A DNA stretch of 64,000 bases from Heloderma charlesbogerti (Eukaryota; Chordata; Lepidosauria; Squamata; Helodermatidae): contig JANEZZ010002198.1 in assembly GCA_026122225.1 (NCBI GenBank), positions 496,001 to 560,000 on the forward strand. The letters are read 5' to 3'. Positions within the stretch are counted from its first letter, which is position 1; the number at the start of each line of letters is the position of its first letter. The notes under the pieces are model-generated. The model made no database searches. It saw nothing but the letters and a program-made list of their open reading frames with translations, and was not told where the DNA came from. Shown here piece by piece: positions 43,113-54,795 of this stretch. The translations under genes were made by a program, and so were the position numbers.

Positions 43113-43251
43113 CAGGGGTGGCCAACTTGTCACCCTCCAGATGTTTTGGCCTGCAACTCCCATCAGCCCTAGTCAGCATAGCCAATGGTGAGGGCTTAGG
43201 GAGTTATAGGCCAAAACACTGGGGAAGGAGAGCACAGGTTGCCCACCCCTG
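43113..43251. mobile_element. Short hAT MITE
   Basis: CAGGGGTGGCCAACTTGTCA to GGTTGCCCACCCCTG, 139 bp, palindromic interior (CCAGATGTTTTGGCCTGCAA against GAGTTATAGGCCAAAACACT). The flanks ACATGAGG and ATGTAAGG match at five of eight bases. Confidence 0.85.
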
Positions 43252-43757
43252 ATGTAAGGGAACCCTTCTGACTTACTTGTAAAGTAGCTCAAGGATAACA
43301 TTGCTTGCATTCACCTCAGTGTGGACACCACTAGCTCCACAGGTCAAACTCTGGATGGCTCCGGGGCATTGTCTGGTTCTGTTTCCTTGTATGAAGTTTG
43401 AGTTGTTGGCAGCTGAGGATGTGGACAAGGTGCTCGGAACGGTATGGGGGGCTGCTTGCTTGCTGAGTCTTTTGCTCCTCCTAGCCTGTGACCTTCCCTC
43501 TAAGAGGGAAGGGGGACTGCCCATCAAGGAGGCTGTCAATGCCTCCTTGACAGAGGGGGTGCTCCTCAGGAAACTAATGCTAAAAGAAACCCTCTCCAGA
43601 CCTCGGGGACTGCAAGAACCATCACCAGTGAGCTGGAGCAGGTGGCGTGAGGATTGATTCTGAGCGTATGGAGATAGCAGTTCAGATTCAGAAGGGGAAC
43701 AGCAAGAACCGGGGGAGGCATCTTCCCCAGCCAGTTCAGATACAGAGAGGTGCGCTT

Positions 43758-44194
43758 GTCAGGATGCTAGCACCCAGATGGCTGGGCCTGAAGCCCCCCC
43801 CTCCTCCATGAGAATCCAGGAGGAGGAGGAAGAGAGCATGGGGTGTGACCTGAGGGATGCTAGACTGCAGCACAGATCAAAGCAGGAAAAGTTAGAGGCG
43901 GAGCTCAGACGGTCGACCCAGTTGGCGATGCATGAGGGTCGACGTAGGGGAGCATGACTGGATGGGAGGGGTTTCCCTCCCTAAGTTATTCTAGCCAGCA
44001 AGTCCCTGTTCAAACTGCTAGCAGCATCGTAGATCCCATTTGAATTCCCTGCTGTGATTCCTTTGTAGCCTGAGAATCACTCTTCAGGGATTTGCATCTG
44101 TAATGAACCTGTTGATAGTGAATTAAAGATGTGAGACTGAAGCTTCTCTTCTTGTGTGTGTGCATGAGGCAGGTGGGGGCCAAGGGAACATGAC
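43758..44194 (+). mobile_element. LTR-like block, possibly a solo LTR
   Basis: It starts TGTCAGGATG and ends GGGAACATGACA, so the outer five bases are inverted (TGTCA/TGACA), as LTRs require. AATTAAAGATG near 44122, preceded by TGATAGTG, could be a polyadenylation region. The first half is GA-rich. No target duplication is visible at these limits, and no second LTR or gag/pol sequence is nearby. Confidence 0.33.
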
Positions 44195-45177
44195 AGGTGA
44201 TCGCTGTGCAACATTCAGGGGTGGTGCTGGGAAGGACATGAGGTGCTGCCACAGGATCTAAAGCCCCTGTACATGCACATTATGCATGGCCTTTAGGATC
44301 CAGGATATTGTTGCCTGATGAACATGGGATGAAAATATCTTATTTATTTAATTTAAATCACTAGTTCATAGCCTGCATTGCTTCCTGGCTTATTTCATGG
44401 CTGCTTGTAGTCAAAGCTTGGACTCACTGGTGTTATTCTCTTCAGGCAACCAGCTTTAACTGGAAGAATGTTGCAGTAAAGTGGAATGTGACTTTGGTCT
44501 GTTCTTAATGATAGCATCTCTTCGTCCTGAGAAGAAACAGCCTAGAGTTCTTGGGTGAAGAATGAGATTTTTAACGTGACAAAAATCATGTTTGACAACC
44601 CTGTTTATGTTGCAGGAAATAATGACTGCTGACAATTTCGAGGACCACCCGCTGGATTATTTACTTTCAAAGTCAACTCTGTTTAGATAGTCTTTCAGTT
44701 TTGCGTCTGGCTTGCCTGCATATGCTACTCGAACACTGTATTTCAGGGAGTGCAATATGCCAGGAGTGCAATCAATAATGTGTATATGTCACACTCTCAA
44801 GCAAGAGCTATTCATATCACACTCTTGAGGTCTGCATTAAACATTTTGTTCATTTAGAGGCCGAGTGCCCATTAATGGAATCTTTTCTTTATTTTTTGCA
44901 AAATGGGGGGAGGGTGGCGGAAATGCTGGTGGAATAGCACGTGCGTGATTGCTGGTGCTTTTAACGTTTTTAAAAAGTAGTTTACACTGGAACTAATGTA
45001 AGGGGCACTACTTCATGCTTATTTCAGGGATCAGGTGTACTCTGTAGGCACTTTTGCTGTCTGCAGTAGAGAGAAGAAGAGGGGGATCGTGTGCCTGCAT
45101 GAGTTAAAACAAAGCTCAGCCTAGGACTAATATGAACAGTGCAGCATCCATAGCTCATTTTTCTCTTGATATTATGC
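44195..45177. other. About 1 kb non-coding, nothing recognised
   Basis: No recognisable element. The part at 44590-44880 is free of repeats and might be constrained. Confidence 0.4.
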
Positions 45178-45298
45178 TAGCTTGTTTGTTTTACATTGTA
45201 TAATGGTGAATTTTATTGTATTGGTATTGTCTCATTTCTATTTTCTAAGCTGGCTTGTGAGGACTTGGTCCTAGAAGGCAGGATAGAAACAAAGAAAT
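45178..45298 (+). mobile_element. LINE 3' UTR-like tail
   Basis: TTTTATTGTATTGGTATTGTC, AAGCTGGCTTGTGAGGACTTGG and GAAGGCAGGATAGAAAC in pieces resemble L2 3' ends. Confidence 0.4.
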
Positions 45299-45952
45299 CT
45301 TCCATTATAAACATGGGATATCCCTTTCCCCAGTGTATCCTCTACATGGCTACGTGTGCACTACAGCACTGAACTAGGAACATGAGAAGTTCCTATCAAT
45401 TTCTGCATTAAGTTCATACACTAGAGAAGAGATGGCGAATGGGTTGGATCCAAAGCATTCTGGACTGGGAATTATGGGTGTTGCATATTTTGGGGACTCT
45501 AGGTTGGAAAAGGTGGCTTTAAGCCCACTGGGCAGCATCCAAAGCTGCCCTTGCACTAGCAGGAGGGACTGCTAGCACTCCCAATAGCAGCCAAAGTCAG
45601 CAAAGCTTGCAGAAGGGAACTCCACAGACCTCCAAGGAGCTTACTGATATTCCCAGTGATTAACCCCTTTAAAAAGCTTCTTTTTACATAAATGGACAAG
45701 CAGCCCAGGCAGCTGAGGAAGAAAGACTCGTGTAGCAGAGTTACAGAGGGCCAAGGGTGAGTGAAGGCCCTCTCTGACAAATCTGTCGCAGGTAACCGTT
45801 GCTCTCAAAATGCATGCAGGTGCGACAAAGGAAGATTTACCCCTGAAACCTCCCCCCACCCCCCGTTTTGCTCTCTTAAATGTTATTTTCAATATTGCCA
45901 CTGCTTCTGCAGATCACACACTGTGCTTTGGATTGGAGCACCAGTCATTTAT
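45299..45952. other. Non-coding, probable decayed MITE pieces
   Basis: At 45425-45520 the order GATGGCGAATGGGTTGG, CATTCTGGACTGGGAATTATGG and GGACTCTAGGTTGGAAAAGG resembles a worn short hAT MITE, and CTGGGCAGCATCCAAAGCTG (45530) a GGGCAGTAT terminus. Nothing else was assigned. Confidence 0.35.
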
Positions 45953-47150
45953 ACATAACATAAGAACATAAGAAGAGCCATTCTGCATCAGACCAAGGGC
46001 CCATCTAGTCCAGCATTCTGTTCACACAGTGGCCAACCAGCCATCGACCGGGAACCCACAAGCAGGACATGAGCGCAACATCACCCTCCCACCCTTGTTC
46101 CACAGCAACAGGTTACATAGGCTCACTGCCTCTGGTACTGGAGGTAGCACATACTAGCCATCAAGACTAGTAGCCATTGATAGCTTTTTTCCTCCAGGAA
46201 TTTGTCTAACCCCCTTTTAAAGCCATCCATACTGGTGGCCATCACTACTTCCTCAGCTTCATAGAATGACCCTGGGTTCTAGTATTTTGAGAGACGGGGG
46301 AAAATGTCTCCCTATCCACATTCTCCACACCAGGCATAATTTTGTAGACCTCTATCGTGTCTCCCCTTACCCTCCTTTTTTCCAAGCTAAACGATCCCAG
46401 CTTCTGTAACCTTCTCTCATAGGGGAGATGTTCCAGCCCCTTGATCATTTGAGTTTCCCTTTTCTGCACTTTTTCCAGCTCTGCAATATCTTTTTTAGGT
46501 GCGGTGACCAGAACTGTACACAGTATTCCATGTGTGGTCGCACCGGAGACTTGTATAAAGGCAGTATGATATTGGCAGTTTTATTCTCAGTTCCTTTTCT
46601 AATTATGCCAAACATGGAGTTTGTCTTTTTTTTAACAGCAGCTGCACACTGGGTTGGCATGTTCATCGAGCTGTCCACCACAACCCCAAGATCTCTTTCC
46701 TGGTCAGTCACTGCTAGTTCAGATCCCATCAGGCTATACTTGAAGTTGGTATTTTTTTGCCCCAACGTGTATCACTTTACACTTGCTTTTACTGAACCTC
46801 ATTTGCCATTTAGATGCCCATTCTCCCAGTTTGGAGACATCCTTTTGGAATTCTTCACAGTCCCTCTTTGTTTTAACCACCCTAAATAATTTGGTGGCAT
46901 CAGCAAACTTGGCCACTTCACTGCTCACTCCTAATTCCAGATCATTGATGAACAAGTTAAAAAGCATTGGTCCTAATACAGATCTCTGTGAGACCCCACT
47001 ATTTACTTCCCTCCATTGGGAGAATTTACCATTTATTTCTACTCTCTACTTTGTTCTTTAACCAGTTACTGATCCATAAGAGGACCTGTCCTCTTATTCC
47101 ATGACTGCTAAGTTTTTCATGAGTCTTTGGTGTGGGACTTTGTCAAAAGG
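45953..47150 (-). mobile_element. CR1 LINE 3' portion, first copy
   Basis: The 3' end at 45953 has the ACATAAGAACATAAG tandem tail. Coding remnants run to about 47150, where the element is 5' truncated. It is closely related to the copy at 50052. A segment before the C terminus (SLPKDVAMAT region of the other copy) is deleted near 46250. Confidence 0.92.
46245..46967 (-). pseudogene. CR1 reverse transcriptase C-terminal remnant
   Basis: Minus-strand codons give LFNLFINDLELGVSSEVAKF with ADATKLFR (46967 leftward); the family's FADDT box is FADAT, a lost catalytic Asp. A frameshift near 46745 follows, then LMGSELAVTDQERDLGVVVD, NSMFGIIRKGTENKTANIIL and PHMEYCVQFWSPHLKK. After another frameshift near 46470 come KGLEHLPYERRLQKLGSFSL and EVYKIMPGVENVDRETFSPV. 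The N-terminal two thirds are missing. Inactive. Confidence 0.88.
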
Positions 47151-47270
47151 TTTGTAGCACTAGTTCAAAAGAATCGTCAGCTGGGAAAGCAGTGCACTTA
47201 CTTTCAAGTATAAGCGTTCTGGATGCCTCTCTCATAGCAACCCTCATTTGTGATAAGTGTATAATAGCTA

Positions 47271-47652
47271 GGGATGGGGGAGATATTTGGTCAGTTCATA
47301 GTTTAGTGTGAACTTGCCTAATTTCACACTTTTGAACAGAAACTCAGTTATTGTTCTAAATTCACACTTCTCCGAATTTTGCAGTGAAGTTCTCAGATCA
47401 AAAAATGTGTACAAAAATGTGTATGCTAGGGGAAATAATGTTAAAAAATTCATTATATTAGGAAAATTGCTTGTAAAAAAGGTGTATATTAGGCAAAATT
47501 TGCATATAACAGAACATGTATTAAGAGAGATGTGCACAAAAATGCTTATGCATCTTTATGTGAACTTTAAAAAAATTCTCAAAAGTTCAGAATGAACCAA
47601 ATTGGAAAAAATGAGAAACAGAATCTGAAATTGACAGAGTTGTCCATCCCTA
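47271..47652. mobile_element. hAT-like MITE with TAGGGATGG termini
   Basis: AGCTAGGGATGGGGGAGATA at left and GTTGTCCATCCCTATG at right are inverted. The A/T-rich interior has TTCACACTTTTGAACAGAAA and a mirrored CAAAAGTTCAGAATGAACC. The flanks TAATAGCT and TGAAAGCT match at six of eight bases, hinting at an 8-bp duplication. Confidence 0.6.
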
Positions 47653-47798
47653 TGAAAGCTTAAAAAAAAAGCATGCACAGTCCAAGTGAACTGAAGCACA
47701 TCTTAGACCCATCCATTTCAGCACAAACATAAGCATGTGCCTAGATGTCCCTCCTTGAAATCCGTGGGATTTAAAAGTGCTTATCTTTGGTAATCAGC

Positions 47799-48014
47799 CT
47801 TCCCCAAACTTATGCCTTCCAGATCTTTTGGACCATAATCCCATCAGCTCTAGTCAGCATAGCCAATGGCCAAAGATGATGGGAACTGTAGTCCAGCACA
47901 TACAGACTTTGTATGGAAGTTGCTCCAGGAGCCTTTTTGGCTGGGTGGGATAAAGATGCTTTAAACAACAACAACAACAAAATATAATATGGAGGGCATG
48001 AGTTTGGGGAAAGC
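47799..48014. mobile_element. Short hAT MITE with an inserted segment
   Basis: AGCCTTCCCCAAACTTATGC at left pairs with the right end GGCATGAGTTTGGGGAAAGC. The core CATAATCCCATCAGCTC is followed by GATGGGAACTGTAGTCCAGC. About 80 bases (47910-47985), ending in (AAC)n and containing GGCTGGGTGGGATAAAGATG, look like a SINE 3' tail inserted in the right half. Confidence 0.65.
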
Positions 48015-48029
48015 CAGGTTAGAGTTTAG

Positions 48030-48688
48030 GAGGGAGGGCTGCGCCCCTTCCTTCCGACCATCTGCTCCCATCGGTAGTACATGCCCTGGTCTCCTCTCGT
48101 TTAGACTACTGTAATGCACTCTACGTGGGGTTACCCTTGAAGACGGTTCGGAAGCTGCAGCTGATACAGAATGCGGCGGCTTGCCTGGTTAAAGGCAGCT
48201 GCCGGCGAGATCACATCACTCCAGTGCTGAAGGAGTTGCACTGGTTACCAGTTGTTTTCCGGGCCAAATTCAAGGTGTTGGTTTTGACCTTTAAAACCCT
48301 ATATGGTTCCAGCCCAGCCTATCTTAAGGAGCGCCTCCAGCAGCACCAGACAGGCCGCTTAACAAGATCAGCCTCGGATGGCCTTCTCTCTGTCCCATCA
48401 GCCAGGACAGCTAGACTGGTGGGGACGAGGGAGAGGGCCTTTTCTGTAGTGGCCCCCACTCTGTGGAACTCCCTCCCTAGGGAACTCCATCATGCCCCCT
48501 CTTTAATGAGCTTCCATCATGCATTAAAAACGTGGCTGTTCAGGTAGGCATTTGGGGTGGGTTAGGGTATTTTAGAAAATGTTTTTATTGTAGAATTTTA
48601 TTGTTTTATTGTATGTTGTACATCGCCCAGAGTGGCTGGGTGACCAGCCAGATGGGCGATTAATAAATTAAATAATAAATAAATAAAA
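48030..48688 (+). mobile_element. L2-type LINE 3' end with readable C terminus
   Basis: Codons 48125-48547 read without a stop: GLPLKTVRKLQLIQNAAACL, LHWLPVVFRAKFKVLVLTFK, GRLTRSASDGLLSVPSARTA and VVAPTLWNSLPRELHHAPSL. They are followed by a 3' UTR ending GGGCGATTAATAAATTAAATAATAAA. This is the least decayed L2 3' end in the window and the same subfamily as 10851-11243 (minus). Confidence 0.9.
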
Positions 48689-50051
48689 AGGGAAAAACAG
48701 GTTTAAAAACAAAGGAGTGGGAAAGCGTATTCTGTTGTTCCAAGGGTAGGAGAACTACTGGATGATATGCAGTGAAATCCTTTTAGAGTATGTATATGAA
48801 AGGACGTTATCATTATTTAGCCTGACATATCTGTGGAATGAGGAATTAGTTTACAAGCCTTATGTTAAAGAGGTACAAAGTGATAGTGATAAAATGGTGA
48901 CTTAACTTGAAAGCTAAAAGGATCTCAGCTAAATAAAAGACCAACAATGCACTCAGGAATACATAATGCTAGGAATCGAAAATTGGGTTATAGAGCTAAA
49001 GTGTGCTGGAAAGGATGAAGTGTTCAGATTGCGAAAAAAATTAAAAAACCCACAGCCAGACTGACAAGGAGTCAGTTACATGGCATACCTGATGAGAAAG
49101 ATCGTGTTACTACTGAAACGAATGAAGGTGCCATTCATTGCTTTTGATGCACGTAGAACACTAATGTCAACATTCTTTGACATTAGTCTAACAAAGCCAG
49201 AAGAAAGACTTCAAAAGTCCCCTAAGGTCAGTGGATCTATGGCATCCTGTATATAGCCCCAGGCAAACTTTTCTAGTTGTAATACATGGATATTTGCTGG
49301 CCCAACAGTTGGAAGTTAATTTAAACCCCATATACAAAGTAAGTGACCCACGACACTCAAGTGACCCGCAACACTTTTGTTGAGCTGTTATGTGCACATT
49401 TGTCAGAAACTGATGGATGACGTGCAACCAATTAAAGTCAGAATGATGGCTTGGGCTGGTACCTCAATTGGGGGGTTAGTTTTAAAAATCAAGTATGAAG
49501 AAAACAGATTAGTGGCATTAGTACAAAATGGATGATCCAAAGAAAACAGGCATATATGTAATGCGAGATGATTTTTTTAAAGACGCAATGTGCTGTGCAC
49601 TATGTTTCATATTAAAAAAAATGAGTACTGACAAAGAACATGCAGCTGGGATTTTAAGTGGAGACTAACCTGAACCAAACAGCATCACCTCCCTTGATTA
49701 GAATTTATTCTGACATAGTTCAGGATGAGGGATTTGCTAATCAAACTTGCAAATCAAAAATTGTCAACTCCAGCCACTGGCCATGACTGTGATGCCACAA
49801 GTATAACTGGCAAAAGAAAAATTATGTTATTCCACCCACTCCCACTTTAAAATGCTCAATTTTCTATTATTGTAAATATTTTAAACAAGCCAGACAATGA
49901 ACATTGTCTAGAAATCCAAGAAATTGCCAGAAAATTCCAGAGACCCCAACATTCTGCTTTTCAAAATCACAGCACACACTACCCACAACTTGCTCTTCTT
50001 TTTATTGCATTTATATATAAGACAGAAAGATGCCCAATTTGCTCCCTTGGA
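48689..50051. other. About 1.4 kb non-coding, nothing recognised
   Basis: Open frames are short and show no known motif. No element was recognised. Confidence 0.4.
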
Positions 50052-50251
50052 TACATAAGAAGAGCCCTGCTGGATCAGACCAAGGGTCCAGCTAGTCCAG
50101 TATTCTGTTCACACAGTGGCCAACCAGCTGTTGACCAGGAACACACAATCAGGGCATGAGCACAACAGCGCCCTCCCACCCATGTTCCCCAGCAACTGAT
50201 GAACATAAGCTCACTGCCTCTGGTACTGGAGGTAGCACACAGCCATCAGGA

Positions 50252-51455
50252 CTAGTAGCCACTGATAGCCTTTTCCTCCAGGAATTTATCTAACCCCCTT
50301 TTAAAGCCATCCAAATTGGTGGCCATCGCTACATCCTTTGGTAGTGAATTCCATAGTTTATCTTTGTGCTGTGTGAAGAAGTACTTCCTTTTATCTGTTC
50401 TGAATCTCCCACCAATCAGCTTCATAGAATGACCCTGGGTTCTAGTATTTTGAGAGACAGGGGAAAATGTCTCCCTATCCACATTCTCCACACCAGGCAT
50501 AATTTTGTAGACCTCTATCACGTCTTCCCTTACCCTCCTTTTTTCAAAGCTAAACAAACCCAGCTATTGGCATAGAGGAGATATTTCAGCCCCTTGATCA
50601 TTTTAGTTTCCCTTTTCTGCACTTTTTCCAGCTCTGCAATATCTTTTTTTACGTGTGGTGACCATAACTGTACACAGTATTCCACGGGTGGTCCCACCAG
50701 AGACTTGTATAAAGGCAGTATGATATTGGCAGTTTTATTCTCAGTTCCTTTTCTAATTATGCCAAACATGGAGTTTGTCTTTTTTTAACAGCGGCTGCAC
50801 ACTGGGTTGACATTTTCATCGAGCTGTCCACCACAACCCTAAGATCTCTTTCTTGGTTGGTCACCACCAGCTCAGATCCCATCAAGTTATACTTGAAGTT
50901 GGGATTTTTTGCCCCAATGTGCATCACTTTACCCTCGCTTACACTGAACCGCCTTTGCCATTTAGATGCCCATTCTCCCAGTTTGGAGACATCCTTTTGG
51001 AGCTCTTCACAATGCCTCTTTGTTTTAACCACCCTAAATAATTTGGTGTCATCAGCAAACTTGGCCACTTCACTGTTCATTCCTAATTCCAGATCATTGA
51101 CGAACAGCTTGAAAAGCATTGGTCCTGATCTGTGAGATCCCACTATTTACTTCCCTCCTGGGAGAATGTACCATTTATTCCTACTCTCTGCTTTCTGTTC
51201 TTTAACCATTTACTGATCCATTAGAGGACCTGTCCTCTTATTCCATGACTGTTAAGTTTTTTCATGAGTCTTTGGTGAGGGAGTTTGTCCAAAGCCTTTT
51301 GGAAATCCAAGTAAATGGTGTCTACCAGCTCACCTCTGTCTACATGTTTATTGATACTCCCAAAGAACTCTAAAAGGTTAGTGAGACAGGACTTACCTTT
51401 GCGGAAGCTGTGCTGATTCCTTTTCAGCGGGGCCTGTTCTTCTATAATGCTTACT
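50252..51455 (-). pseudogene. CR1 reverse transcriptase remnant
   Basis: Minus-strand blocks include MLFKLFVNDLELGMNSEVAK with an intact FADDT box (KFADDTKLFR, about 51060), then LVVTNQERDLRVVVDSSMKM, MFGIIRKGTENKTANIILPL and EYCVQLWSPHVKKDIAELEK. After a frameshift near 50560 come FSFEKRRVREDVIEVYKIMP, KLIGGRFRTDKRKYFFTQHK and LDKFLEEKAISGY. Further 5' codons (51290-51450 and 54652-54795) lie in other frames. The extension ending EEKAISGY is the normal CR1 C terminus. Frameshifts and the Bov-B insertion inactivate it. Confidence 0.88.
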
Positions 51456-54400
51456 TGTTGTTCAGTCGTGTCCGACTCTTTGTGACCCCATGGACCATAG
51501 AACGCCAGGCCTTCCTGTCCTGCGCTCTCTCCTGGAGTGTGCCAAGTCCATATTCATTGCATCGGTGATGCTATCTAGCCATCTCATCCTCTGCCGTCCC
51601 CTTCTCCTTTTGCCGTCAATCTTTCCCAGCATCAGGGTCTTTTCCAGTGAGCTTTCTCTTCGCATTAGGTGGCCAAAATATTTGAGCTTCAGCTTCAGTA
51701 TCTGTCCTTCCAATGAGCACTCAGGGTTGATTTCCTTTAGGACTGACTGATTTGACCTCCTTGCAGTCCAGGGGACTCGTAAGAGTCTTCTCCAGCACCA
51801 CAGTTCGAAAGCATCGATTCTTCGGCGTTCAGCCTTCCTTACAGTCCAGCTCTCACAGCCATTCGTTGCTACTGGGAAAACCATAGCTTTGATTATACGA
51901 ACCTTTGTCGGCAAGGTGATGTCTCTGCTTCTTACTATGCTGTCTAGGTTGGCCATAGCTTTCCTCCCAAGGAGCAAACGTCTTTTAATTTCATGGCTAC
52001 AGTCACCATCTGTGGTGATCTTGGAGCCCAAGAAAATAAAATCTATCACTGCTTCCATTTCTTCCCCTTCTATATGCCAGGAAGTGATGGGGCCAGATGC
52101 CATGATTTTAGTTTTTTTAATGTTGAGTTTCAAACCAGCTTTTGCACTCTCTACTTTCACCCTCAACAAGAGGCTCTTTAGATCCTCTTCGCTTTCTGCC
52201 ATTAGGGTGGTATTGTCTGCGTATCTGAGGTTGTTGATAATTCTCCCGGCAATCTTAATTCCGACCTCTGATTCATCCAACCCGGCGTTCCTCATGATGT
52301 ACTCTGCATATAAATTAAATAAGCAGGGCAACAATATACAGCCTTGTCGTACTCCTTTCCCAATTTTGAACCAATTGGTTGTTCCATGTCCAGTTCTTGC
52401 TGTTGCTTCTTGACCCTCATACAGGTTTCTCAGGAGGCAGGTGAGGTGGTCTGGTACTCCCATCTCTTTCAGAATTTGCCACAGCTTGTTGTGATCCACA
52501 CAATCAAAAGCTTTAGCATAGTCAATGAAGCAGAAATAGACGTTTTTCTGGAATTCTCTTGCTTTCTCCATGATCCAGCGAATGTTGGCGATTTGATCTC
52601 TAGTTCCTCTGCCTCTTCAAAACCCAGCTTGTACTTCCGGTAGTTCTCGGTTCACATACTGCTGAAGCCTAGCTTGTAGGATTTTGCGCATAACCTTGCT
52701 GGCATGTGAAATGAGTGCAATTGTACAGTAGTCTGAACACTCTTTGGCATTGCCCTTCTTTGGAATTGGAATGTAAACTGACCTTTTCCAGTCTTGTGGC
52801 CATTGTTGAGTGTTCCAAATTTGTTGGCATATTGAGTGCAGCACTTTAACAGCATCATCTCTTAGGAGCTTAAATAGCTCAGCTGGAATACTGTCATTTC
52901 TGCTAGCTTTGTTGTTAGTAATGCTTCCTAAGGCCCACTTGACTTCACTCTCTAAGATGTCCGGCTCAAGTTCAGTGACCACACTATCATGGCTATCAGG
53001 GACATTAAGACCTTTCCTGTATAGTTCTTCTGTGTATTCTTGCCACCTCTTCTTAATCTCATCTGCTTCTGTTAGGTCCCTGCCTTCTTTGTCCTTTATC
53101 ATGCCCATCTTTGCACAAAACGTTCCCTTGAGATCTCCAATTTTCTTGAAGAGATTTCTAGTCTTTTCCATTCTATTGTTTACTTCGATTTCTTTGCATT
53201 GTTCATTTAAGAAGGCCTTCTTGTCTCTCCTTGCTATTCTCTGGAACTCTGCATTCAGTTGGGTATATCTTCCCCTTTCTCCCTTGCTTTGCTTTTCGCT
53301 TCCCTTCTTTCCTCAGCTACTTGTAAAGCCTCATCAGACAGCCACTTTGCTTTCTTGCATTTCTTTTTCTTTGGGATGGATTGAGTTGCTGCATCCTGAA
53401 CAATGTTACGGACCTCCATCCATAGTTCCTCAGGCACTCTGTCTATCAGGTCTAATCCCTTAAATCTATTCCTCACCTCCACTGTATATTCATAAGGGAT
53501 ATGATTTACATCATACCTGAATGGTTTAGTGGTTTTCCCTACTTCTTTCAATTTAAGCTGAAATTTTGCAACAAGAAGCTCATGATCTGAGCCAGTCAGC
53601 TCCAGGTCTTGTTTTTACTGACTGTATAGAGCTTCTCCATCTTTGGCTGCAAAGGACATAATCAATCTGATTTCGATATTGACCATCTGGTGATGTCCAT
53701 GTGTAGAGTTGCCTCTTGTGCTGTTGGAAAAGAGTGTTTGCTATGATCAGTGTTCTCTTGGCAAAACTCTATTAGCCTTTGTCCTGCTTCATTTTGTACA
53801 CCAAGGCCATGCTTGCCTGTTATCCCAGTGATTTCTTGACTTCCTACTTTAGCATTCCAATCCCCTATGATGAAGAGGACATCTTTTTTTGGTGTTAGTT
53901 CTAGAAGGTGTTGGAGGTCTTCACAGAACCGATCAACTTCAGCTTCTTCAGCCTCAGTGGTTGGGGCATAGACTTGAATTACTGTGATGTTGAATGGTTT
54001 GCCTTGGATTCGTACTGAGATCATTCTATCATTTTTGAGGTTGTACCCCAGTACTGCTTTTCCCACCCTTTTGTTGACTATGAGTGCTACTCCATTGCTT
54101 CTACGGGATTCTTGCCCACAGTAGTAGATATAATGGTCACCCGAATTAAATTCGCCCATGCTTGTCCATTTTAGTTTGCTGATTCCCAAGATGTCGATGT
54201 TCAATCTTGCCATCTCATGTTTGACCACCTCCAGCTTACCTTGATTCATTGATCTGACATTCCAGGTTCCTAAACAATATTGTTCTTTACAGCATCGGAC
54301 TTTCTTTTCACCACCAGACACATCCACAGCTGAGTGTCCTTTCGGCTTTGGCCCAGCCACTTCATTTCTGGCACTACTTGGAAATACCCTCTGCTCTTCC

Positions 54401-54651
54401 CCAGTAGTATATTGGACACCTTCTGACCTGAGGGGCTCATCGTCCGGCGTCATCTCTTTTAGCCTTGAGATATGTTCCATGGGGTTTTCTTGGCAAGAAT
54501 ACTGGCGTGGGTTGCCATTTCCTTCTCCAGTGGACCACATTTTGTCAGAACTCTCCACCATGACCTGTCCGTCTTGGGTGGCCCTGCACGGCATAGCTTA
54601 TGGCTTCACTGAGTTACACAAGCCCCTTCGCCACAACAAGGCAGTGATCAT
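51456..54651 (-). mobile_element. Bov-B (RTE) LINE, full length, copy C, inside CR1
   Basis: About 3.2 kb. The 3' end at 51456 (minus strand ...GACTGAACAACA) and the 5' end at 54651 (ATGATCACTGCCTTGTTGTGG) coincide with the ends of copies A and B. ATGCTTACT occurs at both junctions (51447-51455 and 54652-54660), a 9-bp target duplication. Cleanly removing the insert restores the CR1. Confidence 0.94.
51462..54594 (-). pseudogene. Bov-B ORF2, frameshifted, catalytic YADD changed to YADN
   Basis: N-terminal plus endonuclease frame, 53662-54594 (310 codons): LGTWNVRSMNQGKLEVVKHE, VIQVYAPTTEAEEAEVDRFC, IIGDWNAKVGSQEITGITGK. Then broken. Linker pieces: 53255-53551 (DRVPEELWMEVRNIVQDAAT) and 52617-53171 (VYIPIPKKGNAKECSDYCTI). 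The longest frame, 51462-52571 (369 codons), has IDYAKAFDCVDHNKLWQILK, GKGVRQGCILLPCLFNLYAE, NNLRYADNTTLMAESEEDLK, FELWCWRRLLRVPWTARRSN and the terminal GRQRMRWLDSITDAMNM. The reverse transcriptase box is YADN (about 52215), so the second catalytic Asp is Asn. Frameshifts near 53660, 53250 and 52600 also disrupt the protein. Confidence 0.9.
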
Positions 54652-54795
54652 ATGCTTACTAATTTTATCTTTAATAATGCCTTCAACCTATTTACCTGGA
54701 AGAGATGTTAAGCTAACTGTCTGTAATTTCCCAGATCCCCCTGGATCCCTTTTTGAAAATTGCTGTTACATTGTCCATCTTCCAGCCCTCTGGTA

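Larger units (their letters stand above)
42485..43640 (+). mobile_element. L2-type LINE, middle segment, with two insertions
   Basis: Decayed codons correspond to the linker between endonuclease and reverse transcriptase in the long L2 (compare 22200-22990): the CCTTTGCAAGGGTAGTGGGC block, the TTGACATAATCACTCCCAAG block, and at 43385-43420 codons for KFELLAAEDVDKVLGTV. It is interrupted by a 5S-SINE (42934) and a hAT MITE (43113). Confidence 0.72.
50052..54795 (-). mobile_element. CR1 LINE, second copy, split by a Bov-B
   Basis: Two minus-strand CR1 parts belong to one element: 50052-51455 (3' part) and 54652-54795 (further 5' codons). Joined across the inserted Bov-B they read continuously, from PEGWKMDNVTAIFKKGSRG (54790 leftward) through the region for KHIEEQAPLKRNQHSFRKGK to the reverse transcriptase C terminus. 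The 5' end is truncated near 54795. The 3' tail is ATACATAAGAAGAG. Confidence 0.92.

Noticed and set aside
46428..47061. Plus-strand frames with hydrophobic segments suggesting membrane proteins
   Set aside because: They are antisense to the CR1 reverse transcriptase C terminus.
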